NCBI GenBank assembly: GCA_020746105.1
Contig: CM036623.1
Coordinates: 6,864,001-6,928,000, forward strand
Source: Trogon surrucura
Taxonomy: Eukaryota > Chordata > Aves > Trogoniformes > Trogonidae
DNA: 64,000 bases
Direction: 5' to 3'
The notes beneath the pieces were generated by a model. That model searched no databases. It was not told the origin of the DNA and worked only from the letters and a program-made list of their open reading frames with translations. Shown here piece after piece: positions 1-13,359 of the stretch; the stretch's first letter is position 1, and each line of letters opens with the position of its first letter. Position numbers and translations under genes: made by a program.

Positions 1-869
1 GTCATCACTGTGCTTTTTCCTTTAAAAGCAAATATTGACCCTTCCTGCAGCCAGCCCTGGCAGAGCTCGGGTGGTGGCTCTGCAGCACCCAGCGTTCCCG
101 CAACCACAGGACAGAATTCAACGAGAGGGGGAAAAAAAAAGAGAGACTGAAATTAAACATGAAAAGCAGAGCTCTGCCCCGAGCCTTGACAATGCTGTGT
201 TGACCTGTGATGTGGGAGACCCAGCTGCAGGTGACAGAAGCGAACCTTGGTCCCCAACAGTAGCTGGTTTATAATAGGGGTGATGCCCTCAATCTCCGAG
301 GAAGGGATTTGTGTGGCATCACTCACAAGCGCTCTCTGGGAGCAAGTGTACAGCACAGCTCTGGTCTTAAAGAAAACTAAAAACTCCTGCAAAGGTAAGG
401 CTAGCCTGAACAATCCGGATAAATGGACGTAAGAATAGGAAGCAGGGTTAAATCAGAGAGGATGGCCACTCAGAATACAGTGGTGAGGAAATTGGTGAAG
501 CACGCCCCGCTTGGAAAAGGAACTTGCTCAGATAGCCCTTCCAAACTCTGCCTCCTACCACAAACATCACCGTCAGAAAAAACAGGGAGACAGCAACACT
601 TGGACACGTGCTTCTCTGTTTCATTTAATGTTGTGTGTGCTCTGCTGGAGGCTTTTTCTAAATCAAGTTCACAGAGGAGAAAAACACACAGATATTAATT
701 TAACTAAAGCAATTCTCACATCTTCCTCCTTTTGAAACAGAGAAATTTCATTAGAGGAAAAGATCTTTCTGTGCCAACAGTCCCTGAATTTTTTGTGGTG
801 ACTACTTTTTACTCTGTGGTGGGCTCCTAGCCACTGGAGTATCTGCAGAAAACGAATTAAAAAGCCTAA
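1..869. other. unique non-coding sequence
   Basis: I see no gene or recognisable repeat here. Three to five short open frames overlap (the longest are about 90 codons), none with a recognisable domain. A short purine-rich run near 121-147 is the only low-complexity segment. Confidence 0.6.
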
Positions 870-1089
870 TCATAGAATCACAGAATCACAGAATGTCAGG
901 GATTGGAAGGGACCTCGAAAGATCATCAAGTCCAATCCCCCTGCCAGAGCAGGAATGCCTAGATAATGCTACACAGGAACGTGTCCAGGCAGGTCTTCAA
1001 TGTCTCCAGAGAAGGAGACTCCACAACCTCCCTGGGCAGCCTGTTCCAGTGTTTCCATCACCCTCACTGAGAAGAAGTTTCTTCTCCAT
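870..1089 (-). mobile_element. CR1 LINE, 3' fragment
   Basis: Severely 5'-truncated copy of a CR1 non-LTR retrotransposon, inserted with its sense strand on minus. Read on plus, it opens with the octamer repeats that are the complement of the CR1 3' terminus (ATAGAATC, ACAGAATC, ACAGAATG). It then carries the conserved 3' untranslated block (GGATTGGAAGGGACC, then GATCATCAAGTCCAA) and the end of ORF2 (ACAACCTCCCTGGGCAGCC). Similarity stops near 1089, so only about 220 bp of a several-kb element remains, as is usual for CR1. The copy is nearly the same as the first 215 bp of the longer copy at 32419, so both probably belong to one subfamily. It has no intact coding capacity. Confidence 0.92.
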
Positions 1090-2746
1090 GCTGACAGTAT
1101 TAACAGACTTAGCCATCCAGAGGGAAGTTCAAATATTTAAAAAAGGCAAATTCATTCTAAAAATGTTACTTATTCCACAAAGTACTTGTGGGTTTGATTG
1201 TTTCACAAAAGGAGGATAAACAGGTACAAATGATAGGCGGCAAATGATAGGTTTCAAATAATTTTGCACCAGCTGTTAAACTGATAGAGCTTCTTCAGAT
1301 GTATAAACTAACAGAGTTTATTCTGAGAGCTGACTCTGACAGAGCTTAATTCTGACAGGAGGTGGGAAAATACCACTGGTCCGAGCTTCATCAGCTCTGA
1401 TATGCCCAAATCACCGCATGGTCAAAGGCAGGACATACAAAAACATCTTGAAGTTATAACATTCTAAAATAAATTGATCAACTACCAATATTTTTACAGA
1501 ATTTTAATGTGGAAAAACCACAAATCCTTTTTAGCCATTTGGATGATGATAGAAACCAAGAGTAACTTCGCTATTAATTGCAGTACAACCTAGGTTAAAG
1601 TAAGGCACAGAGTTATCATGTTTATTCCACATCTACTCCTATCTTTCATAGTTACCCTAGAATTTTACATGTGTTAAGGCTGTGGGGGTTTTAAGATTAA
1701 GACAGTATTTTCTTTAAAATAATAATAAAAAAGATTGCTAAACCTTATATTCAGCTCCTGTATTCTTTTCAATCTTGGAACCTCTACTCATTTTTACCAT
1801 CTTCATTGGTTATGCTTGCTTAACTTCAGGACAGGTTTTAATTAAATATTCACAATATTTGCTGCAAAAATATTCAATCATTTCTGTGGCTAAAATAAGA
1901 TCACAGTCATCCAACCCGTACTTCAGTGAAAATGTTTAATTATCTCTCTACAAAACAGGTGAAATCATAAAACATACTTTCTAAAGGAGATAACAAGCTT
2001 TAATTCAGGATGTTTACAACCAAGGGGAATCATATTAACTGCAGATGTTAATTTACCATAACAAGACAGGTCTACTGCTAACTACTCCTTCTTTTAAAAA
2101 GAAAAACATTTGAAATAATTATTTTAACTGCAGGTGTTGGTAATGGCTCAGCAGGAACAAAAGTATTTAAAACCCCTCCTGTCTTTCGGCTGTGTTTACA
2201 ACCACGGCTGTATTCATTCTAACAATAGATAAAACACGACTAAAAGCTGCTTGTTTACGCACTTGTCAACAGCAGAAAGGCATCATTTGGGGGCCACGGT
2301 CCTGCAGTGTGTTTATTGTTCTGACTCAAAAGCCTTTCAACTGTTCTGATTGAAATGACCATGGCCAAAACCTATGGGCAGATAAAAAACTTTTTTTTTT
2401 TTCCCTTTTCTAGCTCTTTATGTTACCCATTCGTGTACACTGTGTTCTGAAACTAAAAATTACCAATTCTGATCCACTGATCTTTACACAGAGATTTGGG
2501 GTTGTTTTCATTCTGCTTAACATGAAAATTAATAATGGTATTTTTGTGCTTCTCCCACCTGAACGTCAGCTGAAAATGCACAGAACCACTCAGTCCACAT
2601 CCCCGCAACAGAAAGTTTCTTCTGAGAAGCAACAAAGAAGTTTTAAAGTGTGGGAGGTTTTCAGTTTGCAATTACCATCAGAAAAACCAATATGAACCCC
2701 TAACAACGTTCTTAAAATTATCTATAGATATATAGATATAATTTAC
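1090..2746. other. unique AT-rich sequence
   Basis: No gene or interspersed repeat recognised. The open frame at 2420-2695 (91 codons) and its antisense partner resemble nothing I know. A short poly-T run lies near 2391-2402. Confidence 0.6.
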
Positions 2747-2824
2747 ATTACCAATGGTAAACATATCTATATAGATATATAGATATATCTATACCATTGG
2801 TATAGAATGTTTACCATTGGTAAT
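2747..2824. repeat. perfect 18-bp inverted repeat, 42-nt loop
   Basis: The 18-nt arm at 2747-2764 (attaccaatggtaaacat) is exactly reverse-complementary to 2807-2824. The 42-nt spacer is almost entirely a TATAGATA-type AT repeat that ends in a second, smaller palindrome at 2788-2804 (CTATACCA, one base, TGGTATAG). The whole unit could extrude as a cruciform. It could be a short non-autonomous DNA transposon or a local palindrome expansion. No target duplication is obvious, so I leave it as a repeat of unknown origin. Confidence 0.7.
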
Positions 2825-5800
2825 GGAAAGATTAATTGTGGTATGGAACAAAATTTTTTATCTGGGAGGTGTTTTCTAATTGCAAAATGTACTTCTGTAC
2901 AATTTTATATTGTCATGCCAATCAAAGTAGAAATATATCGCTGCTTAACCATCACATCCCGATGATGAAAGGATGTTGACAAATCCAACCTCAAATGGTT
3001 AGGAAGGTTAGGAAATATACTGTCAATACGAGTTGCATCTTGCTTTACTTTATCTTCTCAAGAAAATGGATTATTCCTTAATGTAAGACTCAAGAACTGT
3101 GCAATGATTATATAAAAGTTTGAGATTAAAAGCAATTTTTCTTTATCAAGTACTCTTGATTATGACAGCCTTCAGAAAATTGGGCCGATAATTGCTTATA
3201 TATGCATATCCCGCCTGAGAAGGTATGTAGTTCATCTGAGCTAAAAAGTGGCCACAATGGGACAAACCAAAATCAACAGTTTCAATGCAAGAACTATTCA
3301 ATTTTTTTTTTTTCTGACCTGAATTTACAATGAAATTTCTAGAAATTCTGCTTGGACTAGAAGATAAAAGGGCAGCTCAAGCCAATTGATTCCAACTGGT
3401 GGATACACTGTGATGCTGACAGAATTGTGCAAGTAAGACTGGCCTCTGATAGCATATATTTTATCAGCTCTCAAAAACAGAAGTGCAAAAGTATAATCTC
3501 ACGCTAAATAATATATTGAAAACTGATCAAAGAATTCCACCTGAAAAGATCTATACAGAAAACAGTTTGTTTTTCCTCACTCCAGTGAAAGACACATGAT
3601 CTTTAGAGGTTTTGTCTCATATACCTTTTCTCTTTGTGTACACTCACATCCTGGTCTGACCTCCTCCTGTGCTCTTTTAGTCCCAAAGTAACAAACACAA
3701 CAGATTCAAATGGAGCAACTGCTGTAATTCTGAGAACCCAGAGAAATACTTGTATTCCTGATCTTTCAGTGCCAGGTCTGCCACACACACAGAGCATTTC
3801 AAAGTACTTTTCTCATAAAAGTCTGTTTTCAAATTTCACATCAGTTAGTTTGGTCTTCTGCAGATGAACAGCACACGTCATCGATAGCAACCTTAATAAG
3901 AAAATATTTAAATAGTAAGAACGATGGAATTAAAAATAATGCATTGGCACGTGTATTCTTCCTCACTCATATCTACAAAAAAAATTTCTGTCAACTTAGA
4001 AAATCAAAATTAGACTTTTAATTATTAGCATTTCTATCCCTAAGCCAGCATCTGAAAATCCACCCGTGTCTTCTCTGCTTCACATCTCATCAAGACCACC
4101 AAATTAGATCTTAAATTGAAAATCCAAAAGTTGAACAAATCCATAGTTTATTTTTCTGCAGATTTATTGGCCTACAATGAACACAGTACTAAAGGTATGA
4201 AGCGGTCAGGAGTACGCAGAAGATACAAGCTGGAAAAAGAGAAATGGTAAGAATCCACTTCACTGAGCATTTCTTTTTCAACAACAACAAAAAAAGCAAG
4301 CCAATATTTTCTCAAGAAAATATAAACAATACCTGTCTCATTCTCTTTGCATTTTTCTGCCTAAAATCTCACTTTGATCCGTATTTCTTCTGTAGTATGC
4401 TTCTGTTCTTTATTAAGAAACATGTGGCAGCAGAAGTAATTTCCAATCCTGGCTGAACAAAATTCACATTAAAATGAATGTGATATGCTGTGCGCTGGGC
4501 ATGGTTTTGGATGATTATTCTCACAGCTTATTGAAGTGGGTCAAAGAGAAATTAATCAGTTACTAACATTGCTATGGTAGCTGAATCAATAATTTTGCTT
4601 GCTTTTCAGGATGTCAAATTTAAACAGAATAAATAAGGACTCTTGGAGTCCACTGTATTCTGCAGCCCCTGTGGAACCTCCTGTTCTCTTTCTTTCATCA
4701 TTACTGAAAAACAGATATAATTTCTGCACTACGTTTTCACATAGTGTAGGACATCCATCCCCCTCTTCAGTGGTCCTGGGTGTACTATTCCGTTTGCCTA
4801 ATTCAACTCATCGATAGCTTTGGGGAAAAGTGGAATGATACTGTAATCAGAATCTCTGCTACCTCCTGCTAACCTGGATGCATTCCTAAATAGCTCCCAT
4901 TATGGGCTTCAATCACATCTTGCATCCCTAGCGCTGGTAGCCTGGTCTCTTAACAGGTGGACACATCTGCTCTACTCTGCCAAATTCAACTTATGCTTTG
5001 AAATATTTGAATAGTTTGTTCCAAATACCACTCACATCTGTTCAGACCCATTATTACCTTCAAGTCATGGTTTAGTTAAATAAAGAAATATTTGTAAACT
5101 CTTCAGTGGCTGTACAAATATGTATGTTTTAAATTACACTTGGAATATTTTTAAAGACCTTTAAGTTTCATGATGTTTGGTTTTATGTCAGCCAACACTT
5201 AGGTTATCTTCTCCATTTTAAGGAAATAGTAACTACAGATAGAAATAGTAACTGATACATAGTCACATACTAACAAACAGAAAAACAATAAATGAGAAGG
5301 TTCATACTGCTAACAGAATAGCTAGTATGCTTTAATATTGGGAATGCTAGAAAGTATGATTTTAAAAAGAAGTTATACCTCACACAATGAAAAAGCAATT
5401 GTCCCACATATTCTAATCTTTTCTGAAATCACAAAAGTACGTGACAGGTGAAGAAACATGGCCAGATAAAGAAATATGGGATGGAATACAAACAGCAGAG
5501 AATATGAAGAGTAACTTGGAAGGTTCCCATCATGGTCTTGAGTGACAAGAGGTGTTTTTTTTTTACCTAGAAATATTTTGAGAGATATAGCTGCATTTAT
5601 TGTTGGGGTTTTTTCATTTATAATAACCTTAGAATTGTTACCTGGTAATTTCTTGCCTCCTCCTATTTAAACACACCAAAACCAGTTTCTGAGAAGAGTC
5701 TGAAGAGTCCGTGAAAACTCATGTCTGTGGGTTTTCTCAGGTCTCTGAAGTTTATTAAGGGCATGAGTCTCACTCTCCAAGACAGCTCTTACAGGTCAAA

Positions 5801-7811
5801 TAATACTTCAGAGATCAGAGAGAATTTAATCCACAGAACAATTTAGTTGTGTGTTATACCAATCTCAGGGTTTAGGTGCACAAATAAAGAAAACCTAAAA
5901 AATTACAGGTTTGCTGTTGCTCTGCTCTGAAGGCACTTAAAATCTCTAGGAACTTAAGTCCTCAGCTATGATATTTATATTTGTACAAGAGTGCCTTCAT
6001 TTTTTCATGGTTGGGTGTCTACTACATAAATTCTATTCATCTCTGCAAATAAAACTTTTCTCTGCTTTTTCTTATTATAGGAGGGCCTCACCTGAAGTAA
6101 GTCTAGTAGATTGTGTCTGGCATAAAATGCCATATATTTTAGGAAGCTCATTTCTTTTAAACCAAAATTCTGAAGATGTATTGAACATTATTTTCCAGGA
6201 TCTTGAAGGACAGGGAGTCAGTTTCTCTTGTGGAGACCATGCACGAAATAACGACAATAACATACCTATAATATTGCTACACAACTATGTGTATAGTATA
6301 GTAATATAGTATTAGGTGTCATAGGTAAAGGTGTTGCACTGAAGGAAAATAGCAAGCATGAATCAGCACGATTCTTTATGCCAGGGGCAAGGACTCCTGC
6401 CTGAAAGAACTACATCCAAGTACTGGCGTGTGCTTCAGTTCTTATGGGAATTTTATTCTCTGTGCAACATGAAACAGGTGTCGGGTTTTTTCTCCCTATG
6501 TTGAGTGGTCTCATTGCAAATCCATATTAGTGGTTGCTCCTGCTCTTTGTAATTATTCTGTATGAGAAGAAACTGCTCCAACAGAAGAGTCTCAAAGGTA
6601 CTCTTGTGACAAGTCCACCAAAAGCATGAGTTGGAATCCTGTCACGCTAGGAGAGACTTCATGTTACACAGTGTCACAGACTACACACTGCCAGGGAGGC
6701 AGGCAAGCAGAATTACTGATGGATGGAGGAGGCTGGTATCACTCTTCCTTATGAAAATAAAGAACTCTCATGTCCACCTTCAAGGGCCACAGCTCAGAGT
6801 GGTGAATTTCAAATCAAAGGAGAAAACTTGAAATCTCTTTAAATCTAGAGGCAGGCAAGCTGTGCAAGACTGCTCACTCTGCTGCCACTTCCTAACAACT
6901 GTACTCAGCAAGTTGGCCTTTCTGTTAGGGAACTCATCAAGCCCTATATTTTCTATGGAATCAGAGACCTTATTCAGGTAGACCTGTCTTAGTAGCAAGG
7001 CGCTAGAAAAGTTCAGGAATAACAAGGAGACCTTGCAGTCCTGTTGGCAAGAGCCATTTTCAACCAGCTTCTTAATGACAAATTTCTCTAATCAAATAGT
7101 TAAACACATTTTTCTCTCTGAAGAATGTTAAATTCTATACATTTAAATTGCATGTATCTCTAGCGCTAAAGAAATATCTCCTTAGTAAATTGCAATGTTG
7201 GAAAGGAAATTAATTTTTAATAGGATCAGAGCCTTCTGATGTAGCTGAGGTACAATTCTACTTTCAGTTCTGAACTACTGAACTTTTGTATATAGAAATC
7301 AACTCAAATCATACTTGTGGGTCTGCAATAGCCTCATCATGAATGCAGATTCATTCAAATGTGAATTTTTTTCAGTCCTAGGTGGCATGTGAATTACATA
7401 TGGCACAAAATTCTCAAGGTCCTCCTAACCTAACTTGGAAAACAAACTATCTAGAAAACAACAATCCAGGAAAACAAACAAACACACCAACAAAAACAAA
7501 AAAAAACAAACCAGCAAAAAAGGTTTCAGAATTTCTTTGTTTTGATTTACAGCAAGATTACCGTCTTGGAATGACTATTTTTCATGGACTATGAGAACTA
7601 ACTCCTGTCAAGCTCAATATCCAGAAAGGATGGACTTCATTGACAGTGTAGTAAAGCAATGCTCTGCACTCTCTCAAATTCTGAGAAAAGATATAAATTA
7701 GAATCCTGTGTAATGTTTTATACTTTCTTTCAAGGTAAGTAGAAATCTTGGGATGGTGATGGGTAGGAAAAGGGACTCATTTCCTCTTTTTACGAGATTT
7801 GAGAATCTTTC
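2825..7811. other. unique AT-rich sequence
   Basis: About 5 kb without a recognisable gene, RNA gene or transposon. The longest open frame (5968-6309, 113 codons) and the frames at 3634-3867 and 4599-4817 have no recognisable family and no splice context that persuades me. A poly-T run at about 3302-3313 and small A-rich runs near 7490-7520 are the only simple sequence. Confidence 0.55.
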
Positions 7812-7829
7812 GGGGCGGGGGGGGCGGGG
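7812..7829 (+). repeat. G-run, quadruplex-capable
   Basis: Eighteen bases made of G4, C, G8, C, G4 in AT-rich surroundings. The runs suffice for four stacked G tracts, so the plus strand could form a G-quadruplex. No gene start is visible next to it. Confidence 0.6.
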
Positions 7830-9320
7830 TTGCCAAAATCATAGTTTCCTCAAAATGTTTTGGTATTCCGAAGACTTCAATCCTCTGAATCTGAAGCCTA
7901 TCTAGAAGGGCTTGTAGAACTTCAACAGTTTCCTGTAGATCTCCAGAAGTTGTCTGATAATTGCTTCACACAGGTAGCTCAACAAATAGCTTCAAATCAT
8001 CACTTCTCTTCAAGCCACGTGGATTTTCGTCTGCTGCTTCAGCCAAATTAAGCCATTACGCCATCCACTTTAAAGACCTACATTCCAGAATTATAATTTT
8101 CTAATGAAAAAAGACAGCCAAATGGATGCCTGCATACCTAGACAGACTTATGGCCAGGCTTCCATATTAGCACAAAAGTCTGGCTGAACACGTTGGCTCC
8201 AGGTGGCCGTGAAGGTGTGCCCGACTTCCTCACAACCAAACAGTTCCACGTGCCAGTGCAAGGATTGTTAGGGAGCCGTTTCCTTCCATGACGCAGTTTC
8301 GGCTGCTTGAAACCTCTCCCCAACTTCAAAATTAAAATTCTATGTATTTATATACATATAATGTAAGGAACTTACAATAAAATGTTACTATATATTTCAT
8401 TACATACTGCGTGGAAAAAGTCCACCCTCTAAAAAGCAAAGCTCTTTAAAAATTAAATTTAAAAATAAAACCAACATTCCGGAGAATGAACTCTCTAAGA
8501 AAAAAAACCACTAAACTAATAAAAAAAATTAAATCTATGAATCAAACACATTTCATTTTAGGTCTAAAAAGTTGTATATGAAGCATGCTCTATTGTAAGT
8601 GAAAAGGAAATCTAACAGAAGGATTCCGTCCCAAAGTCCCAACCTCATTTCCCTCACAAGTCTTTCCGAAAAACAGAAAAACAGAAAAACACATATTAAT
8701 AATTATGATGGGAGAGAGTTACAGGAGCATTCGCATATTCCAGAATTGTCCTGGATGTCTGTCAGTATGTCATATGATATCAACGAATCACTACAAAGAT
8801 TACTTGAGAAAGTACTTGAGGAATATGACATAAAAGAAAATTTAGCATGCATTTAGTTTTCCTCTTCTAGTACATTGCATATGTTCTTTTTATACATGCA
8901 TAAATAACTACATACATTAACATACAGTTCACTAAATATTATAGTTACATCCCTGATTTCTTTGACTAGGTGGAAACATATCTTTGGTACACAACAATAT
9001 TGTATAAAGGTCCCAAATTCTCAAGGTCTCAATATTACATTGCAAAGCAAACGAAGAAATCAGGTCTCAGACAAGGATTTTATCTTCCATGAAAAGTATT
9101 TCCAATTACTGTTTTAAGACATCACTTAAAATTAGAACTGTGAAAAATCCAGTGCACATTTGCTTTCACAGACCATTATATGACAGTGAGATACATCACT
9201 CCTCTCTAATTCATAGCTTTAGTTTTATGAAAACCTAATAAATCTCAAATTGTTCCTTCATAGTCATAGCATAATTTGTTGTTATATAAAAGAGGGAAAG
9301 ACAGAGAGAGAGAGAAAGAC
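7830..9320. other. unique AT-rich sequence
   Basis: No gene recognised. The open frame at 8599-8856 (85 codons) shows no domain. A small tandem of AGAAAAAC (about three copies) lies near 8667-8689. The AG-rich stretch from about 9298 leads into the purine microsatellite. Confidence 0.55.
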
Positions 9321-9516
9321 AGAAAGAGAGAGAGAGAGAAAAGGAAAGGAAGGAAAGGAAGGAAAGGAAGGAAAGGAAGGAAAGGAAGGAAAGGAAGGAA
9401 AGGAAGGAAGGAAGGAAGGAAAGGAAGGAAAGGAAGGAAAGGAAGGAAAGGAAGGAAAGGAAGGAAAGGAAGGAGAAAGAAGGAGAAAGAAGGAGAAAGA
9501 AGGAGAGAAAGAAAGA
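9321..9516 (+). repeat. polypurine microsatellite, (AAAGGAAGG)n type
   Basis: An uninterrupted run of 196 purines on the plus strand. It begins with (GA)n, passes into about a dozen AAAGGAAGG-like units with some slippage to plain GGAA, and finishes with AAGGAG/AAAG units. Homopurine-homopyrimidine tracts of this length can form intramolecular triplexes (H-DNA) and are unstable in length. The lysine/glutamate/glycine-rich open frames across it (9250-9602) are by-products of the repeat, not genes. Confidence 0.95.
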
Positions 9517-9532
9517 TAGATCTCTATCTTTC
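9511..9532. repeat. hairpin closing the purine tract
   Basis: The arm GAAAGATAG (9511-9519) is exactly complementary to CTATCTTTC (9524-9532) across a 4-nt loop. It overlaps the last six bases of the purine tract, so the tract ends where a strand could fold back. Confidence 0.6.
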
Positions 9533-10618
9533 CGGTTTCAGAAACCGATTCAAATCCTTCTCTCTACATTGTCCATCTGTATCCAGGCATTTTCCAATAT
9601 GAACTAAACTAGTTCACTCTTCCTGTCAAAATCATGCCAAAGATTAGAGGGTATATTTCCACACATGAGATATAAAAGAATAAATTCAGTTAAAATTGGG
9701 CTTGCATCGCATTTATAGGGAAAACAAAATCTTTTCTCTGTACATATACTCTCTCACACACACATCTGCCATCACAGGTACTAAATACATTCAGTAAGGG
9801 TTAGGTGAGTCCTTTCTCTTTTAGAAAAATCTCTCCACTTTTTACGGAGACAGAAACTATGCTGGAAACAATCCACACAGTTGCATTCACTCAAATTTCC
9901 CATTGTATTTTATTACCTCTAGTTTAGTACCAAAAACGTCGAGCTCCCACTGGCATCTCTGACATAGAGTATGTGACGTGTTTCATGTCACCAAAAGGTT
10001 GTGAAGGTTAGAAGAATGTCCATGAATTCCCTGAAGGCTCTTCAAACACCAACAGAGTCCTCATTCATCCACTGCCTTTTGCCTTGCCTGTCAAGGTCAA
10101 ATGTCCTTTGTACCTTAAATTCCCTAGAAATGGCCACAGTGGTGTCCAAAGCCTCAGCAGCTCTAGAACCACAACACTCTTTCTCCCACTGTGATTTCTT
10201 TCACCCCTTACTTTGTGATGGGACCTGCCGCAGCCTGAAATACATCAGACAAGCTGCGAGAACTAGGTAACCTACCTCTGCAAAGAGTTTTCTACAAGAA
10301 TTTTAGGTGAAAGTAGAAATTATTAAAGGGAATTTATCTTCTGATGCAAATGCAATTATGCAATTACAGGTCTAATTCACCTTTCCAGGCTTAACATTTT
10401 GTAATTCCTTTGAATTCATTGGAATAATGCTCAGATAAAATTGGACTAATAATACACTGGGGGTCTTTGCATCGGCGGGATCCCTCACAGCAGTGAAAGG
10501 AAGCAGAGCATTATTGTCTAGCTCTAGCTGCTTGAAAGAAGGAGGAAGGCCAACAGAGTATTTAGAACGGACTCGTAATGCTGGAATTAAGCTGTGAAAA
10601 GTTCAGGTTTCATTTAAG
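9533..10618. other. unique sequence
   Basis: No gene or transposon recognised. The open frame at 10001-10270 (89 codons) has no recognisable domain. Confidence 0.55.
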
Positions 10619-10674
10619 AGAAATTATTATGAATATCAGAAATTATTATGAATATCAGAAATTATTATGAATAT
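10619..10674. repeat. three tandem copies of a 19-mer
   Basis: The unit agaaattattatgaatatc occurs three times head to tail with no mismatch (the third copy lacks the last base). Perfect identity suggests recent local duplication. Each unit carries an ATTATTATGAAT core. Confidence 0.9.
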
Positions 10675-13359
10675 GATTGGTTTTTTTTACTGCAGCATAC
10701 TCTACCAAGGGAAATTAAACTTTATCTCGTGAGCCTTTGCATGCCTGTTACAAAAGATCAGATTTTAAAGATGTTCAGTAGCACATTTCTTGGACTGGAA
10801 TAGAAAAGTCTGATTATCTTTCTTACACTAGAATTGTTCTTGGTACTTGTGCCACGAATGGCTTTTTTGCTAATAAATTTAAGAGTGAGGTTCACATTGG
10901 AGATGAGTGCTCCCATCTGCAGGCACTTTTTAAAAATCAGACTGAAGCCTAGTCAGTAGGAGATGGGTCTGACTTTTCAGTACCAGAATACTACTTTCCA
11001 ATTCAGAATCCCCAGACATTTGTCTTCTAGGCAGCCGGGAACCAGATGACAGGTGAACAGAACCGACAGGGTTGGCTGGCCACTGCTTACTTACACACAT
11101 CTTCAGACTTAGATCTCAAGCAGAGCAGGGAATAACCTTGGATCAGCAGAAACCTAAACCGGCTCATTGTGCTACACGTTTCCTATTTTCACTGCCTCAG
11201 AATCTTGGAAACTATTTACTAATTTAATTTGTTGTGATTAATACATTGTTCCGGCACTTCCAACTGTTACAGTCTGCAGGAGAATTTGCTTATAATGATG
11301 GCTAAACTCAACAGCAAATTTTAACAACAGGAATTATGGCACCATTATGCAGAAATGTCTGGCAAATTACGCAATTGTATCTCCCACAATATAAATCTCA
11401 AATATATTAAACCTCTCTTTGTTTCTTTGAAACTGCTAGCCTGGGTGTCAGCCAAAATGTAAATTTCACAAAGGCAATTTAATTATTTTTTTTTTTTTAA
11501 TCCTATGGGCTTTTCAGAAGACTGTTAGCTGAAGCTCGAGGTCTGTATTAGCTCTGTGGATAGAAAATTTGTGTTTGCTTACATAAACTGGATGCTTATT
11601 GCAGGTTATAAGTAACATCCCAAATATGAGTCAAATGCCTTAGAAACCAGTACTAATAAGCATGCACTCCAAAGTGATTTATAAATGCATAAAAATGCCA
11701 GGTTAGCAAATCTGAGGACATTTACAAAATGAGCAATGGAAGCAGTAAACACTCATCAGACACTGAAAGGCACAGATGAGTATTTTTGCTCTAACAAACT
11801 GTCATTAGAAATGCACACAAATGTGAAAGGTAAAAAAAATAAAGGAATCTATGACTGTAATTTGAGAACACTGCAAACATTTTATAGTGTCCTCAATAAT
11901 TTGCCAAGCAAGTGACGCACGTTCCAAATAGCAAGAGACAAACTTCAAAAGCTTCTCCAGCCTTCCGCATGCAAAGCAACCAACTCTGTCATCAACTCCC
12001 TTCTCCCAACTTTCCCTAATTCCCTTATCCTAAACTATTTCCCACTTTACTAATCCCTACAGCTTGAATTCCCTGGGTGGGGTTTTTTTTTCAACCCCAC
12101 GTTCCTTCCACTGCCCTGTTCCTCTTCCAGCTCCAGCACTCCTTTCATCTTTTCTAATAGTCTTACTAGAGGTCTTCAGCAGAGTCTGCAATGACATTTC
12201 ACAGGCTCAAAGTGGCAGCTGCTACAAGGTTAAACCCTTTGGGTTTCTCCCACTGCCATCCTCAACATGAACTATATGTCCCAGCGCATGAGAGAGGATG
12301 ACTCTGGCGGAGGACGGAATGGCTGCCTTCTTTCAGTCAGACCCACTGTGTCAGGTGTTTTTTTTGTTCTCTTCTACTTTGTGTTTCATGCCTGTCTGCT
12401 GGCAGTGCCTCAAAGCACTGCTCTGAGCCTGCTCCCCGCACCCTCCAGCACTCTCAGCTCCGTGAATTGGTTGGGAAACCACCACCTGCCCATCATCCCT
12501 GTCTTACTCGTGGTTCTGCTGCTGCTGCCATGGATTTCAGACCCAAGCAATGTCACCTTCCAGAAGGAACATCAACATCTAATTCTGTATTGTATCTCTT
12601 CTATCTAACTCCTGTGAGGACCAGTTCTTTTCAAAACAAAGCAGGTTTACATGAATACAACTACAAACCGTACTCCACAGCCTTCCCTCTGCTCTCCCAA
12701 GTTTTACAGTGCGCAGCTGACCAGTTGCTGAACACAACCTGACTGCTCTGTGGTCTCTTCCTCCAACCTAATCTTATCAATTACTAGCTATGCAGAGAGG
12801 CAAAAATAAGAAAAAAAAACAAAACCAGGTGTATTGTTTGTAGGACAGGACACTCGTGATAGAAATAAAATGTATATTGCTGAAAGGAGATATATGAGTA
12901 AACGAGTAAGTAAAGACAGCTTGAGCATCTTGTGTTCATGGGTTTAGTGCCAGACGTGATGCGTGCGTAAGCAGCTACTCAAACGACATATTCCAACAAA
13001 ATGGTCTGTGTTTCAGCATCGTGTGTCTCTGATTTCAGCCACATTTGAGGCAGCTTTCCAATGTGGGGATCAAGGTAGGTTGCTAATTTCAGCTCACTTT
13101 GGCGGTGGTTTAAACTTAAACCTGTGAAACTATTTCTTCACCGATTTATGCATTCAACTTTTTTTGGGGAAAAAAACAGATTATTTTATTCATTTCTTCC
13201 CTAAGTCACATATTAGTACTACCTCCAAGGACTCATTACGGGCTCTTGTGGGCATATGTCTGCACTCAAAATAAAAACAAACACATTTTCTTGCAGAAAT
13301 GCTGTGCTTCCAGTCTCCTGCAGAGACAATTATAAACTACCATAATGATTTACTGTAAC
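10675..13359. other. unique sequence
   Basis: No gene recognised. The open frame at 12267-12608 (113 codons) has a hydrophobic stretch but no signal or domain I can name. The 11220-11470 portion is AT-rich with few low-complexity runs and looks like ordinary unique sequence; whether it is conserved cannot be judged from one sequence. Confidence 0.5.

Noticed and set aside
9250-9602. Lys/Glu/Gly-rich open frames
   Set aside because: They are translations of the purine microsatellite; two frames are open for the same reason.
12267-12608. 113-codon frame with a hydrophobic stretch
   Set aside because: No signal, domain or splice context, and an overlapping frame is also open.
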